Shown here one piece after another: positions 1 through 5,950 of a DNA stretch of 8,850 bases. Each line of letters begins with the position of its first letter. Position 1 is the stretch's first letter. Below the pieces are notes generated by a model. The model was given only the letters and a program-made list of their open reading frames with translations. It had not been told where the DNA came from and did not search any database. Source of the stretch: JAPLDA01 sp043742705 (lineage in GTDB: Bacteria > Bacteroidota > Bacteroidia > AKYH767-A > 2013-40CM-41-45); assembly GCA_043742705.1 (NCBI GenBank), contig JAYTXY010000117.1:1-8850 (forward strand). Reading direction: 5' to 3'. The position numbers and the translations under genes were made by a program.

Positions 1-2
1 AC

Positions 3-233
3 AACAAAGCTTCCGGATTTAATACAGAACCGGAATATGTTGGTGTCATCGCACAGGAATTAAAGGAAGTAGCTCCTTATATGGTGAGTACCTTCAGCAA
101 CCTGAATGACAACAAGGAATATTACAGCGTTGACAATAGCGCGATGACGTACATGCTGATCAATGCAATCAAGGAGCAGCAAAAACAAATTGAAGAGTTA
201 AAAGAAGAGGTTAGGTTACTTAAGAAAAAGTAA
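3..233 (+). CDS. C-terminal fragment of a tail-fibre-type protein with peptidase S74 chaperone domain
   Basis: This is the last 76 codons of a gene that begins left of the window; the open frame enters at base 3 and ends at a TAA at 231-233. The visible piece contains the segment EYVGVIAQELKEVAPYMVS, close to the GVIAQE...P..V block of the intramolecular chaperone (peptidase_S74, endosialidase-type) domain. It then has YYSVDNSAMTYMLINAIKEQ and a charged heptad-like tail (QQKQIEELKEEVRLLKKK) predicted to form a coiled coil. In this family the C-terminal domain helps a trimeric stalk or fibre to fold and is often then self-cleaved. The Ser and Lys used for cleavage lie upstream and cannot be seen here. 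In Bacteroidota such domains end large secreted repeat proteins as well as phage fibres, and one gene end cannot separate the two. There is no phage gene in the rest of the window, so a host cell-surface protein is more likely. The domain call is fairly sure; the role of the whole protein is unknown. Confidence 0.8.
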   Translation, partial: NKASGFNTEPEYVGVIAQELKEVAPYMVSTFSNLNDNKEYYSVDNSAMTYMLINAIKEQQKQIEELKEEVRLLKKK

Positions 234-295
234 AACTGATAAAATACATTTTGCGAGAATAATGGTGAGTTGTAAAAAATGATTTTGCAACATCA

Positions 296-332
296 CAAAA
301 TTTCTTTTCAGAAAATGTCATCAGAAATTTTG
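296..332. repeat. 9-bp AT-rich inverted repeat, possible weak terminator
   Basis: The arms CAAAATTTC (296-304) and GAAATTTTG (324-332) are perfect reverse complements separated by 19 bases. The left arm also overlaps a second pairing with ATTTTG at 282-287. The element lies 62 bases after the stop of the S74-domain gene and 42 bases before the hydrolase start. It could end transcription of the first gene or form part of the next leader. The stem is AT-rich and no clear T-run follows, so chance in AT-rich DNA is also possible. Confidence 0.3.
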
Positions 333-374
333 AATTAATCTTCCTAACTTGCCACTCCATTTTAAAAAGAGAAA

Positions 375-1133
375 ATGAGAGAACGGAATTTCCTCCCGCG
401 TGTTATTCTTCCTTCACTGTTCCTGTTGCTTACGCTGAGTTCGAACGCGCAAGTCAAAATTGATTTCCGGTCGAAAGACGGCCTAACCATTACTGCTGAC
501 TGGTATCCTGTTTCAGATAGTCTACCTGTTATTTTACTTTGTCACCAGGCCGGTTACAGCCGCGGAGAATACAGAGAAACTGCGGTGAAGCTGAATAAAT
601 TCGGATTCAATTGTCTTGCAATTGATCAGCGTTCAGGAAATGAAGTAAATAAAGTAGTGAACGAAACTGCAAAAAACGCAAAGTCCTTGAAGAGAAGTCA
701 AACGTATCTGGATGCTGAACAGGATATTCTTGCTGCAATGGATTTCCTCTATGGCAAATACAAAAAAAGAATTCTTCTTATGGGAAGTTCCTATTCTGCT
801 TCGCTTGTTTTGAAAATTGCTAATGAAAGTGACCGCGTTCTTGGTGTTGCGGCTTTCAGTCCCGGAGAATATTTTGAGCAGCGGGATTTTGTAGCGCAAC
901 ACATTGGCGGGCTGAACAAACCTGTATTCACTACTTCATCAAAAGCAGAAGCGGAAAGTGTTACCGAACTTGTAAAAGATGTCGTTTCGCTCATCAAAGT
1001 TCAATACATTCCGAAAACTGCGGGTGATCATGGATCCAAAGTGTTGTGGAGCAGCAAACCATTCAATGAAGAATATTGGATTGCATTTATGAGTTTCCTC
1101 AACAAGATGAAAAAGATTGAAGGACAAGAGTAA
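375..1133 (+). CDS. exported alpha/beta hydrolase (dienelactone-hydrolase-like)
   Basis: This 252-aa protein starts with an apparent signal peptide (basic residues, a hydrophobic stretch at about 9-22, then SSNAQ with likely cleavage near residue 26). It should act in the periplasm or at the envelope. The rest reads as a compact alpha/beta hydrolase. A beta strand is followed by the oxyanion-loop-like LLCHQAG (54-60), then the CLAIDQRSG segment (80-88). A nucleophile elbow G-S-S-Y-S at 137-141 gives Ser139 as the predicted nucleophile. Near the C-terminus His219 (in GDHGS) is the probable catalytic His. The acid normally found after strand 7 is not an Asp: the segment KPVFTTSSKAEAE offers only Glu192 or Glu194. 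The length suits a minimal fold without a large lid. The substrate is unknown; an ester- or lactone-cleaving role is inferred only from the fold. The ATG at 375 is chosen because it gives a complete signal peptide. The next gene follows on the same strand after 57 bases. Confidence 0.8.
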   Translation: MRERNFLPRVILPSLFLLLTLSSNAQVKIDFRSKDGLTITADWYPVSDSLPVILLCHQAGYSRGEYRETAVKLNKFGFNCLAIDQRSGNEVNKVVNETAKNAKSLKRSQTYLDAEQDILAAMDFLYGKYKKRILLMGSSYSASLVLKIANESDRVLGVAAFSPGEYFEQRDFVAQHIGGLNKPVFTTSSKAEAESVTELVKDVVSLIKVQYIPKTAGDHGSKVLWSSKPFNEEYWIAFMSFLNKMKKIEGQE

Positions 1134-1144
1134 AAATAAATTTG
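1117..1144 (+). promoter_or_regulatory. candidate Bacteroidota promoter for the beta-barrel gene
   Basis: TTG at 1117-1119, a 17-base spacer, then TAAATTTG at 1137-1144. This is an exact match to the TAnnTTTG -7 box and a fit to the TTG -33 box used by the primary sigma factor of Bacteroidota. It overlaps the last codons of the hydrolase gene and would start transcription roughly 40 bases before the ATG at 1191. It is the best promoter match in the window. It suggests the beta-barrel gene can be transcribed independently of the hydrolase. Confidence 0.5.
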
Positions 1145-1190
1145 CGTGAGATTCGTTTTTTGAAACAACTGGAAACTCCTGTTATTCGTC

Positions 1191-1913
1191 ATGAAAAAGA
1201 TCTTTGTTTTTTGTTTCCCGTTTCTATGCATCTCTTTTCAACTTGCCGCACAGCAGAAAGTCACAACGGTAGGAGTGCAATTCAAACCGATCTTTCCGAA
1301 CAGCTTTTTCAGAACAAGTACGCAATCCGTTTTGCAAAACAATGTTGCATTTGACCTCACGTTGAATTCAGGATTCAGCGGAGGAATGATTATCCGACAC
1401 GGCTTTTCTGACCTTCTTGCTTTTGAAACAGGAATCAATTACGTGAAAAGAAAATACGACTTACGAATTGACGATGGCAGCTTTTCAGGCAGCTCACAGT
1501 TCCGTGTGATTGGTTATGAAATTCCGCTCAGCCTGCTTGTCTACATTCAACTCGGAGAAAAATTTTTCATGAATGTATCGATGGGACATTCGCTTGACAT
1601 GTTTGCCAGCGATGTACAGTCGTATGATTATTATTTCACGCAGCGCTCGTATCGAAAAAGTCTTTTTCAATCCGCCATACTCGCTAACATCGGTTGGGAA
1701 TACCGGACTGAAAAGAGCGGATATTTTTATCTCGGAGCTTCTTATCATCGCCCATTTTCATTCATCTATGCTTCGAAGATCACGTATACCGGAAACGGGA
1801 AAAATGAAGACATCATCACAAGTTTACTCGGCAATTACCTCACTGTTGATCTCCGCTATTTCTTTTATGAAGATCCAAAGAAGAAAAATAAGATCAGGGA
1901 TTCCGCTGAATAA
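1191..1913 (+). CDS. outer-membrane beta-barrel protein (PorT/OmpW-like size class)
   Basis: This 240-aa protein has a clear signal peptide (MKK, a hydrophobic core at about 4-17, cleavage after LAAQ near residue 21). The mature part alternates hydrophobic and polar residues with many aromatic positions. Strand-like stretches include GGMIIRHGFSD (64-74), LLAFETGINYVKRKYDL (75-91), FRVIGYEIPLSLLVYIQLG (104-122), KFFMNVSMGHSLD, SAILANIGWEYRT, YFYLGASYHRPFS and the final YLTVDLRYFFY (216-226). That pattern is typical of the 8- to 10-strand barrels annotated as outer membrane beta-barrel protein in Bacteroidota. A basic, charged tail (EDPKKKNKIRD) follows the last strand. The specific function is unknown; porin, adhesin or assembly roles are all possible. 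The start at 1191 is the only one giving a proper signal peptide, and no Shine-Dalgarno site is evident, as is usual in this phylum. Its 3' end faces the glycosyltransferase-like gene with only 23 bases between them and no clear terminator hairpin. Confidence 0.75.
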   Translation: MKKIFVFCFPFLCISFQLAAQQKVTTVGVQFKPIFPNSFFRTSTQSVLQNNVAFDLTLNSGFSGGMIIRHGFSDLLAFETGINYVKRKYDLRIDDGSFSGSSQFRVIGYEIPLSLLVYIQLGEKFFMNVSMGHSLDMFASDVQSYDYYFTQRSYRKSLFQSAILANIGWEYRTEKSGYFYLGASYHRPFSFIYASKITYTGNGKNEDIITSLLGNYLTVDLRYFFYEDPKKKNKIRDSAE

Positions 1914-1936
1914 AATTCTTTTCAAAGACGAATTAC

Positions 1937-3448
1937 TCAACGAATAATTAAACCATCGTTGACCTCTTCAAAATCAAGCCCGGCAAACTCCTTTTCAATA
2001 AAGTCCCTTCCGGGTAAGTAATAACGTTTGACATTGTCAAAATAAACAATAACACCTTCACCGGATTTTATTTTTGCTTTAAGAACTTCCATCTCTTCGT
2101 TAAATGAAGGGTTTTTAATCGTGGTATTGGATGAAAGCATTTTTGGAAGAGGATAAACGTACTCATATTTATTCATTAAAAACGGGATCACATATTCACC
2201 ATTCGTAAAAATATTTTTTTGATTCCCTTCCTTTAACTTGCTGATCAATTCCGATTGAATCCACTCCTTTCCATTAAACCCTGAACCATTGAAATAAAAA
2301 TCCCTGCTTGTTCTCGAAAAATTTATCGCGCCCGAAATTAACATCAGGATAACAGGCAGATAAAGAATGTACTTTTTGTTTTTTTGCTGTGCGATGGGAA
2401 TGAATGTTACCAGTATCAACGGGTAAATCGGGCACATCATCCGGTTATTAAATGTGGTACTGAAATCAAACAATGAAATGGAAATCACGAGGAACAGGCA
2501 ATACGCTGCAATCAGCCAAACGAAATATTTCATCCTGCTGTCAGCAACAGAGAATACTTTTTTTACATCAATCTGTTTCGAAAGAACAAATACAATAGAA
2601 AGTATGATGATTAAAGGCCCAAGCACAAAACGATAAGCGGGACTTATCCAGAAAAGAATTGTTCCTGCAAATGTCTTTAAATGTTTTAATGAAATAAGAT
2701 GAAACACCAGGTTCCTGTCAGTCGGGTTGGTGGAATGAAGTTTTGCATACCAGATCCACGATACCATGACAATCAAAACAAGAAGTAAATAAACAGTTAT
2801 GTGAATGAGCTTTGTCTGCAGATTATCTTTTTGGAAAAATAAAAACAAAACTGTTCCTGCAATAAATCCCGCACCTGCATAACGCGTGATGAAATAAAAA
2901 CCTGCTGTTAATCCGGCAAAAAAAAGAAACACAATTTTAGAAGTATCGAGATAACAGATAAATAAATAGCACTGCAGCAGTAATAGAAAAATAAACAACG
3001 GTTCACTATCCGTCATCAGATATTCTCCTGCAACAGAAGAAATAAAAAAGAACACGTTCATCAATATTCTTGTCAACACATTCAAACTACACCTCGTAAA
3101 AATTAAGTTGAGCATAAAAAAGCTCAAGCCAAACAGAATTGCAGAAAGAATCCGGCTCGATTCCATCAAATCCGAACCGGTAATGAAACTTGTAAATGCC
3201 AACACCATCGGATAAAAAGGAGGCCAGTGCGTAATTAACATGTACGAACCATCGCCCACCTGCATGGTTACTCCATGCCCGCTTAAAATATTTTTTGCTG
3301 CAGCAAAGTAGCTTACGCTATCCTGGGAAATACCCGGAGCATAATTCCTTGTGATCAGAAAGATGTAAATGAAACCAAGAAAAGTAAAGAAGACTGTGAT
3401 TAAAAAAGAAAAATCAAACGTCTCCCTTTTATTGTTTGTAAAATGCAT
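1937..3448 (-). CDS. multi-pass GT-C type glycosyltransferase-like membrane protein (ArnT/PMT/RgtA-D superfamily)
   Basis: This 503-aa protein has about ten or more hydrophobic segments, starting with one at 13-33, with others around 103-118, 125-140, 150-187, 190-206, 213-233, 262-290, 308-328, 340-355 and 359-375. A soluble C-terminal region of about 125 residues follows. The first loop has the layout expected of lipid-phosphate-sugar-dependent GT-C enzymes. An acidic residue comes just after TM1 (Asp43 in ISQDSVSYFAAAKNILSGHG), followed by a His-Trp-Pro-Pro-Phe-Tyr-Pro motif at 74-80. A TDSEP motif at 146-150 precedes another membrane segment. NNRMMCPIYPL (334-344) matches the R..yPiyP block of the family. 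Such enzymes transfer a sugar from a polyprenyl-phosphate carrier to lipid A, glycan or protein at the outer face of the inner membrane. Donor and acceptor cannot be predicted here. The gene stands alone, not in a polysaccharide cluster, and converges with the beta-barrel gene. The ATG at 3446-3448 gives a short cytoplasmic N-terminus before TM1. Confidence 0.72.
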   Translation of the reverse strand: MHFTNNKRETFDFSFLITVFFTFLGFIYIFLITRNYAPGISQDSVSYFAAAKNILSGHGVTMQVGDGSYMLITHWPPFYPMVLAFTSFITGSDLMESSRILSAILFGLSFFMLNLIFTRCSLNVLTRILMNVFFFISSVAGEYLMTDSEPLFIFLLLLQCYLFICYLDTSKIVFLFFAGLTAGFYFITRYAGAGFIAGTVLFLFFQKDNLQTKLIHITVYLLLVLIVMVSWIWYAKLHSTNPTDRNLVFHLISLKHLKTFAGTILFWISPAYRFVLGPLIIILSIVFVLSKQIDVKKVFSVADSRMKYFVWLIAAYCLFLVISISLFDFSTTFNNRMMCPIYPLILVTFIPIAQQKNKKYILYLPVILMLISGAINFSRTSRDFYFNGSGFNGKEWIQSELISKLKEGNQKNIFTNGEYVIPFLMNKYEYVYPLPKMLSSNTTIKNPSFNEEMEVLKAKIKSGEGVIVYFDNVKRYYLPGRDFIEKEFAGLDFEEVNDGLIIR

Positions 3449-3482
3449 AGTAATTTGAACGAATCATTAGGTAGTGGGGTTA

Positions 3483-3500
3483 CTCAATTATCATAATGAG
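3483..3500. repeat. imperfect dyad in the divergent region, possible operator
   Basis: CTCAATTATCATAATGAG reads almost the same on both strands: arms CTC(A)ATTAT and ATAATGAG, with one bulged A and a one-base centre. It lies between the glycosyltransferase-like and T9SS-cargo genes, just upstream of the candidate promoter that faces the latter. The loop is too short for an RNA hairpin, so a protein-binding site is the more natural reading if it is real. Confidence 0.25.
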
Positions 3501-3507
3501 CCAATGT

Positions 3508-3538
3508 TTTGCCGTTGTCAAAAAACAATATATCTTTA
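3508..3538 (+). promoter_or_regulatory. candidate Bacteroidota promoter for the T9SS cargo gene
   Basis: TTTG at 3508-3511, a 19-base spacer and TATCTTTA at 3531-3538 match the -33/-7 pattern of Bacteroidota with one mismatch (final G to A of TAnnTTTG). Transcription would begin near 3545, leaving a leader of about 50 bases. That leader contains a small 5-bp hairpin, CAGTT-CGT-AACTG (3549-3561). No comparable box was found for the oppositely oriented gene starting at 3448. Confidence 0.4.
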
Positions 3539-3598
3539 ACATAGGTCTCAGTTCGTAACTGGTTGTAAAAAACTATGTAGAACTTTAAACCGATAACG

Positions 3599-5011
3599 AT
3601 GGCGAAAAAATTATTTTCATTTCTTGCATCGTTTTGCATCGTAAACTATGCGCTCTGCCAGTGTGTAGCTCCTTCGCTGGTGAACATAACTGACCTTAAT
3701 CCATCCGAAGCAATTATTGCAGTCAGTAATCCTTATGCTTCCATATTTGAATACGGACCTCCCGGTTTTACACCCGGCACAACAAATGTTGCGGGCTCCG
3801 GTGGTACTATCATAAATTGCCTCTGTGCCAATGCCGTCATACGGAATTTAGTTCCCTCAACACATTATAATTTTTATGCACGCTTTAAGTGTGGCAGTAT
3901 GGGCGGAATAGATACCTATAGTCCAAATAGTTCGGTGCTTTCATTTTGGACACCCTCATGTCCGAATACAGAAACGTATGACTTGCCGAACGGTACGACC
4001 ACACTGAGTTTTGGCGGTAATGGTTACTATGATAATTATGGAACCAGTTTCAATGATCCTCCAAATAAAGGCATAGAAAACCTGATCAAGTTTACTCCTC
4101 CATCGTCAGGTTATTACGATGTGAAAATATCAAAGTCTTCCTCTTCAATATGGAATCCCGGCAGCTTTCTTTTAAGACAGACAACAACACGATGCGATTT
4201 TCCAGTCAGCTATGTTACACAGCATGAAACTATTGACACGGTATATTCCATTCAACATTTTTACGCAGACACATTCGGAGTATTTACGTGGCAAGGATCG
4301 GTGAATAATTTTTATTTCCGAATCGGACCGTTGAATTCCGCTATCAGCTACGATTTACTTTTTGATTCCAACGACACGAATTACATTTCCAATACGCAGA
4401 ATGTAACTCTCTTTTACAAGGGCTGCAGTTTACCTTCAACACCAGGAGTTATCACCGGACCTGCTTTACCGCATCCGGGTGCAAGCGGAGTGAGTTATTC
4501 GGTTCCTCCCGTGACAGATGCCGGTTCGTATACGTGGTTTGTTCCTACTGATGCTGTGATTACCTCGGGACAAGGCACAACTCACATCAATGTGAATTTT
4601 GCATCAACCTTTAGCGGTGGAAATATTTCTGTTACCGCTGACAATATTTGCGGCAGCAGCATTCCAAGGATCCGACAATTAAGAACTGTTGTTACTGTTC
4701 CTGATCAATCTCCTCCTGGTTCCGCTCTTCCGAATGACAGAAATCAACCTTTACAAGAAAATGGAAATTCTTTCTCTGCGGAAATTTTTCCAAATCCAAG
4801 CAAGGGTCATTTCACAGCTTTCATTTCTTCGGGTGAAAACAATTCTTCTCAGCTTGTCATTAAAGATATAACGGGACGGGAAGTTGAAAGAAAAGAGAAT
4901 ATTTTATCCGGAGAGCGTGTTGATTTCGGATACCGACTTTCAAACGGAATCTATTTCGCTGAAATTATCAAGGATGATTCGAAAAAGATTTTGATTTTGA
5001 TTAAAGAATAA
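3599..5011 (+). CDS. secreted multidomain protein with FN3-like and PKD-like modules and a C-terminal T9SS type A sorting domain
   Basis: This 470-aa protein is built for export. Residues 1-20 form a signal peptide (MAKKLFSFLASFCIVNYALC). Residues 22-118 resemble the degenerate fibronectin-III modules of Bacteroidota surface proteins: the CVAP opening, FEYGPPGFTPGT at 50-61, then LVPSTHYNFYARFKCG at 84-99. Residues about 125-275 form a beta-rich domain with ENLIKFTPPSSGYYDVKIS (160-178), reminiscent of pre-peptidase C-terminal (PPC-like) sandwiches. Residues about 280-366 match the PKD-like pattern: YTWFVP, ITSGQGT, then NISVTADNICGSS. Residues 393-470 are a type A sorting domain with AEIFPNPSKGHF, IKDITGREV, LSNGIYFAEI and a terminal KKILILIKE. 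The sorting domain directs passage through the T9SS pore and is normally removed on surface attachment. No catalytic domain is visible, so adhesion or a structural role is more likely than enzymatic activity, but that is inference. Confidence 0.85.
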   Translation: MAKKLFSFLASFCIVNYALCQCVAPSLVNITDLNPSEAIIAVSNPYASIFEYGPPGFTPGTTNVAGSGGTIINCLCANAVIRNLVPSTHYNFYARFKCGSMGGIDTYSPNSSVLSFWTPSCPNTETYDLPNGTTTLSFGGNGYYDNYGTSFNDPPNKGIENLIKFTPPSSGYYDVKISKSSSSIWNPGSFLLRQTTTRCDFPVSYVTQHETIDTVYSIQHFYADTFGVFTWQGSVNNFYFRIGPLNSAISYDLLFDSNDTNYISNTQNVTLFYKGCSLPSTPGVITGPALPHPGASGVSYSVPPVTDAGSYTWFVPTDAVITSGQGTTHINVNFASTFSGGNISVTADNICGSSIPRIRQLRTVVTVPDQSPPGSALPNDRNQPLQENGNSFSAEIFPNPSKGHFTAFISSGENNSSQLVIKDITGREVERKENILSGERVDFGYRLSNGIYFAEIIKDDSKKILILIKE

Positions 5012-5034
5012 TTTCAAAAAAAATTATTTTGAAA
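5012..5034. terminator. AT-rich hairpin between convergent genes, possible bidirectional terminator
   Basis: TTTCAAAA (5012-5019) and TTTTGAAA (5027-5034) are perfect 8-bp complements around a 7-base A/T loop. The element starts right after the TAA of the T9SS cargo gene and covers the stop and last codons of the facing mazG-like gene, so it could end transcripts from both sides. The stem is only A/T plus one G-C pair. On the minus strand the 3' side continues into a T-rich stretch. Strength is therefore doubtful. Confidence 0.4.
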
Positions 5035-5353
5035 GTTTCGGATTTCCTGAATGCCTTGCTGAATCGCGTACAGTTTTTTTCTCCAGATTTTTCTTAAGTG
5101 CATCTGTCAAATCAATTCCTGTTTGGTTCGCAAGACAGATCAATACAAAAAGAACATCCGCTAATTCATCAGCCAATTTTTTCTCTTCATCTGACTTTTT
5201 AAATGACTGTTCACCATATGTGCGTGAGATTATACGCGCCACCTCTCCTACTTCCTCGGTAAGAATTGCCATGTTAGTGAGTTCACTGAAGTAGCGGACA
5301 CCGTGGGTTTTGATCCACTGATCGACTGTGTTTTGCGCCTGTTGAATTGTCAT
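5024..5353 (-). CDS. MazG-like nucleotide pyrophosphohydrolase
   Basis: This 109-aa protein has the all-alpha NTP pyrophosphohydrolase (MazG/dUTPase-2 superfamily) metal site in full. EEVGE at 33-37 gives the EExxE half (Glu33, Glu34, Glu37) and ELAD at 63-66 gives the ExxD half (Glu63, Asp66), with a spacing normal for the family. Flanking helices (AILTEEVGEVARII, ADELADVLFVLICLANQTGIDLTDAL) and the terminal region RDSARHSGN also fit. The length is that of the short single-domain type rather than the two-domain E. coli MazG. Members hydrolyse (d)NTPs to NMP plus pyrophosphate, often removing non-canonical nucleotides; the preferred substrate cannot be read from sequence. It is the last gene of the minus-strand group rsgA-dtd-mazG, 70 bases after dtd. 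The ATG at 5351-5353 leads straight into the first helix (TIQQAQNTVDQWI), so this start is favoured. Confidence 0.88.
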   Translation of the reverse strand: MTIQQAQNTVDQWIKTHGVRYFSELTNMAILTEEVGEVARIISRTYGEQSFKKSDEEKKLADELADVLFVLICLANQTGIDLTDALKKNLEKKTVRDSARHSGNPKLSK

Positions 5354-5360
5354 TTTTCAG

Positions 5361-5426
5361 ATTGGTTAATTAAGTTGACTAAGTTGATTGACTAAATTTA
5401 GTTCACATCTGCCAATTGGCTAATTA
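5361..5426. repeat. cluster of short direct repeats and palindromes between mazG-like and dtd genes
   Basis: Nearly the whole 70-base gap is repetitive. ATTGGTTAATTA (5361-5372) and ATTGGCTAATTA (5415-5426) are direct copies with one mismatch, the second overlapping the dtd stop codon. Between them sit two imperfect tandem units, AGTTGACTA (5373-5381) and AGTTGATTGACTA (5382-5394). There are also two perfect palindromes, ACTAAATTTAGT (5391-5402) and GCCAATTGGC (5411-5420). The unit resembles a degraded intergenic microsatellite. A regulatory role is possible but unsupported. Confidence 0.55.
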
Positions 5427-5876
5427 TTCTTTCATCTTCGAATCAATGAGAATGGTAACCGGACCGTCATTCACCAGCGATACTTTCATGTCTGCGCCAA
5501 ATTCTCCTGTGAAAATTTTCTTGTTCAATTCCTTTTCAAGTTGTAAAATAAATTTTTCATACAGCGGAATCGCTATCTCAGGCTTCGCGGCTTTGATATA
5601 TGAAGGACGGTTTCCTTTTTTCGTGGAAGCATGCAGTGTAAACTGACTTATCAGCAAAACAGCTCCTCCTGTTTCAGCAAGCGATACATTCATCACTCCG
5701 CTTTCATCATCAAAAATACGCAGCCGTGAAATTTTTCCGCACAGCCATTCAATGTCCTCTTCCTGATCTGCTTCTTCAATGCCAAGCAAAACCAGCAATC
5801 CATTGCCAATGGATCCTTTCACCGCTCCGTTTATTTTTACCGATGCCTCGCTTACCCGCTGAATAACTATTCTCAT
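5424..5876 (-). CDS. dtd: D-aminoacyl-tRNA deacylase
   Basis: This 150-aa homodimeric enzyme hydrolyses the ester bond of D-aminoacyl-tRNAs (and glycine mischarged on tRNA-Ala), keeping D-residues out of protein. The family hallmarks are all present. They are the N-terminal strand MRIVIQRVSEASV, the active-site SQFTL (77-81), and the following KKGNRPSY (86-93), equivalent to the G-x-RPSF block. The Gly-cisPro chirality-selecting motif appears as NDGPVT (136-141), preceded by FGADM (126-130). Length is standard (about 145-150 aa). The frame stays open upstream to a TTG at 5895-5897 and an ATG at 5889-5891, but the start at 5876 is chosen because MRIVIQRV aligns with the conserved N-terminus and a purine-rich stretch (CAGAAG) sits just before it. 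It is the middle gene of a co-directional group, 74 bases after rsgA and 70 before the mazG-like gene. Confidence 0.95.
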   Translation of the reverse strand: MRIVIQRVSEASVKINGAVKGSIGNGLLVLLGIEEADQEEDIEWLCGKISRLRIFDDESGVMNVSLAETGGAVLLISQFTLHASTKKGNRPSYIKAAKPEIAIPLYEKFILQLEKELNKKIFTGEFGADMKVSLVNDGPVTILIDSKMKE

Positions 5877-5892
5877 CTTCTGATTTTTCATC

Positions 5893-5934
5893 TGCAAATT
5901 TGCACGTTATCCTCCCGAAACTTCGGGACTGCAC
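5893..5934. repeat. palindrome pair between rsgA and dtd
   Basis: TGCAAATTTGCA (5893-5904) is a perfect 12-bp palindrome. TCCCGAA-AC-TTCGGGA (5913-5928) is a GC-rich 7-bp inverted repeat that can fold with an AACT tetraloop. TGCAC occurs on both sides of the second element (5901-5905 and 5930-5934). The GC-rich hairpin would form in the rsgA-dtd transcript about 40-50 bases before the dtd start. It has no T-run behind it, so it looks more like a processing or attenuation hairpin, or a dispersed intergenic palindrome, than an intrinsic terminator. Confidence 0.55.
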
Positions 5935-5950
5935 ATTAATTTTTTTTACA

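Noticed and set aside
3..233. Prophage edge suggested by the S74 tail-fibre domain
   Set aside because: No other phage gene, integrase or attachment site is present, and S74 domains are frequent in secreted Bacteroidota proteins.
1908..1918. GAAT-AAA-ATTC as a terminator between the convergent beta-barrel and glycosyltransferase-like genes
   Set aside because: It has only four A/T-rich base pairs, overlaps the stop codon and has no T-run; it is too weak to call.
1573..1947. Open frame of 124 codons on the plus strand
   Set aside because: It lies out of frame within the beta-barrel gene and into the end of the facing gene. Its product has no signal peptide, domain or recognisable pattern, while the overlapped frame has strong beta-barrel character.
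5416..5646. Plus-strand open frame opposite dtd
   Set aside because: It is antisense to a highly conserved gene and has no recognisable content.
5877..5897. Longer dtd N-terminus starting at a TTG (5895-5897) or ATG (5889-5891)
   Set aside because: The additional residues (MQMKNQK) are not part of the conserved Dtd N-terminus, and the TTG falls inside a perfect palindrome. The ATG at 5874-5876 gives the canonical MRIVIQRV start.
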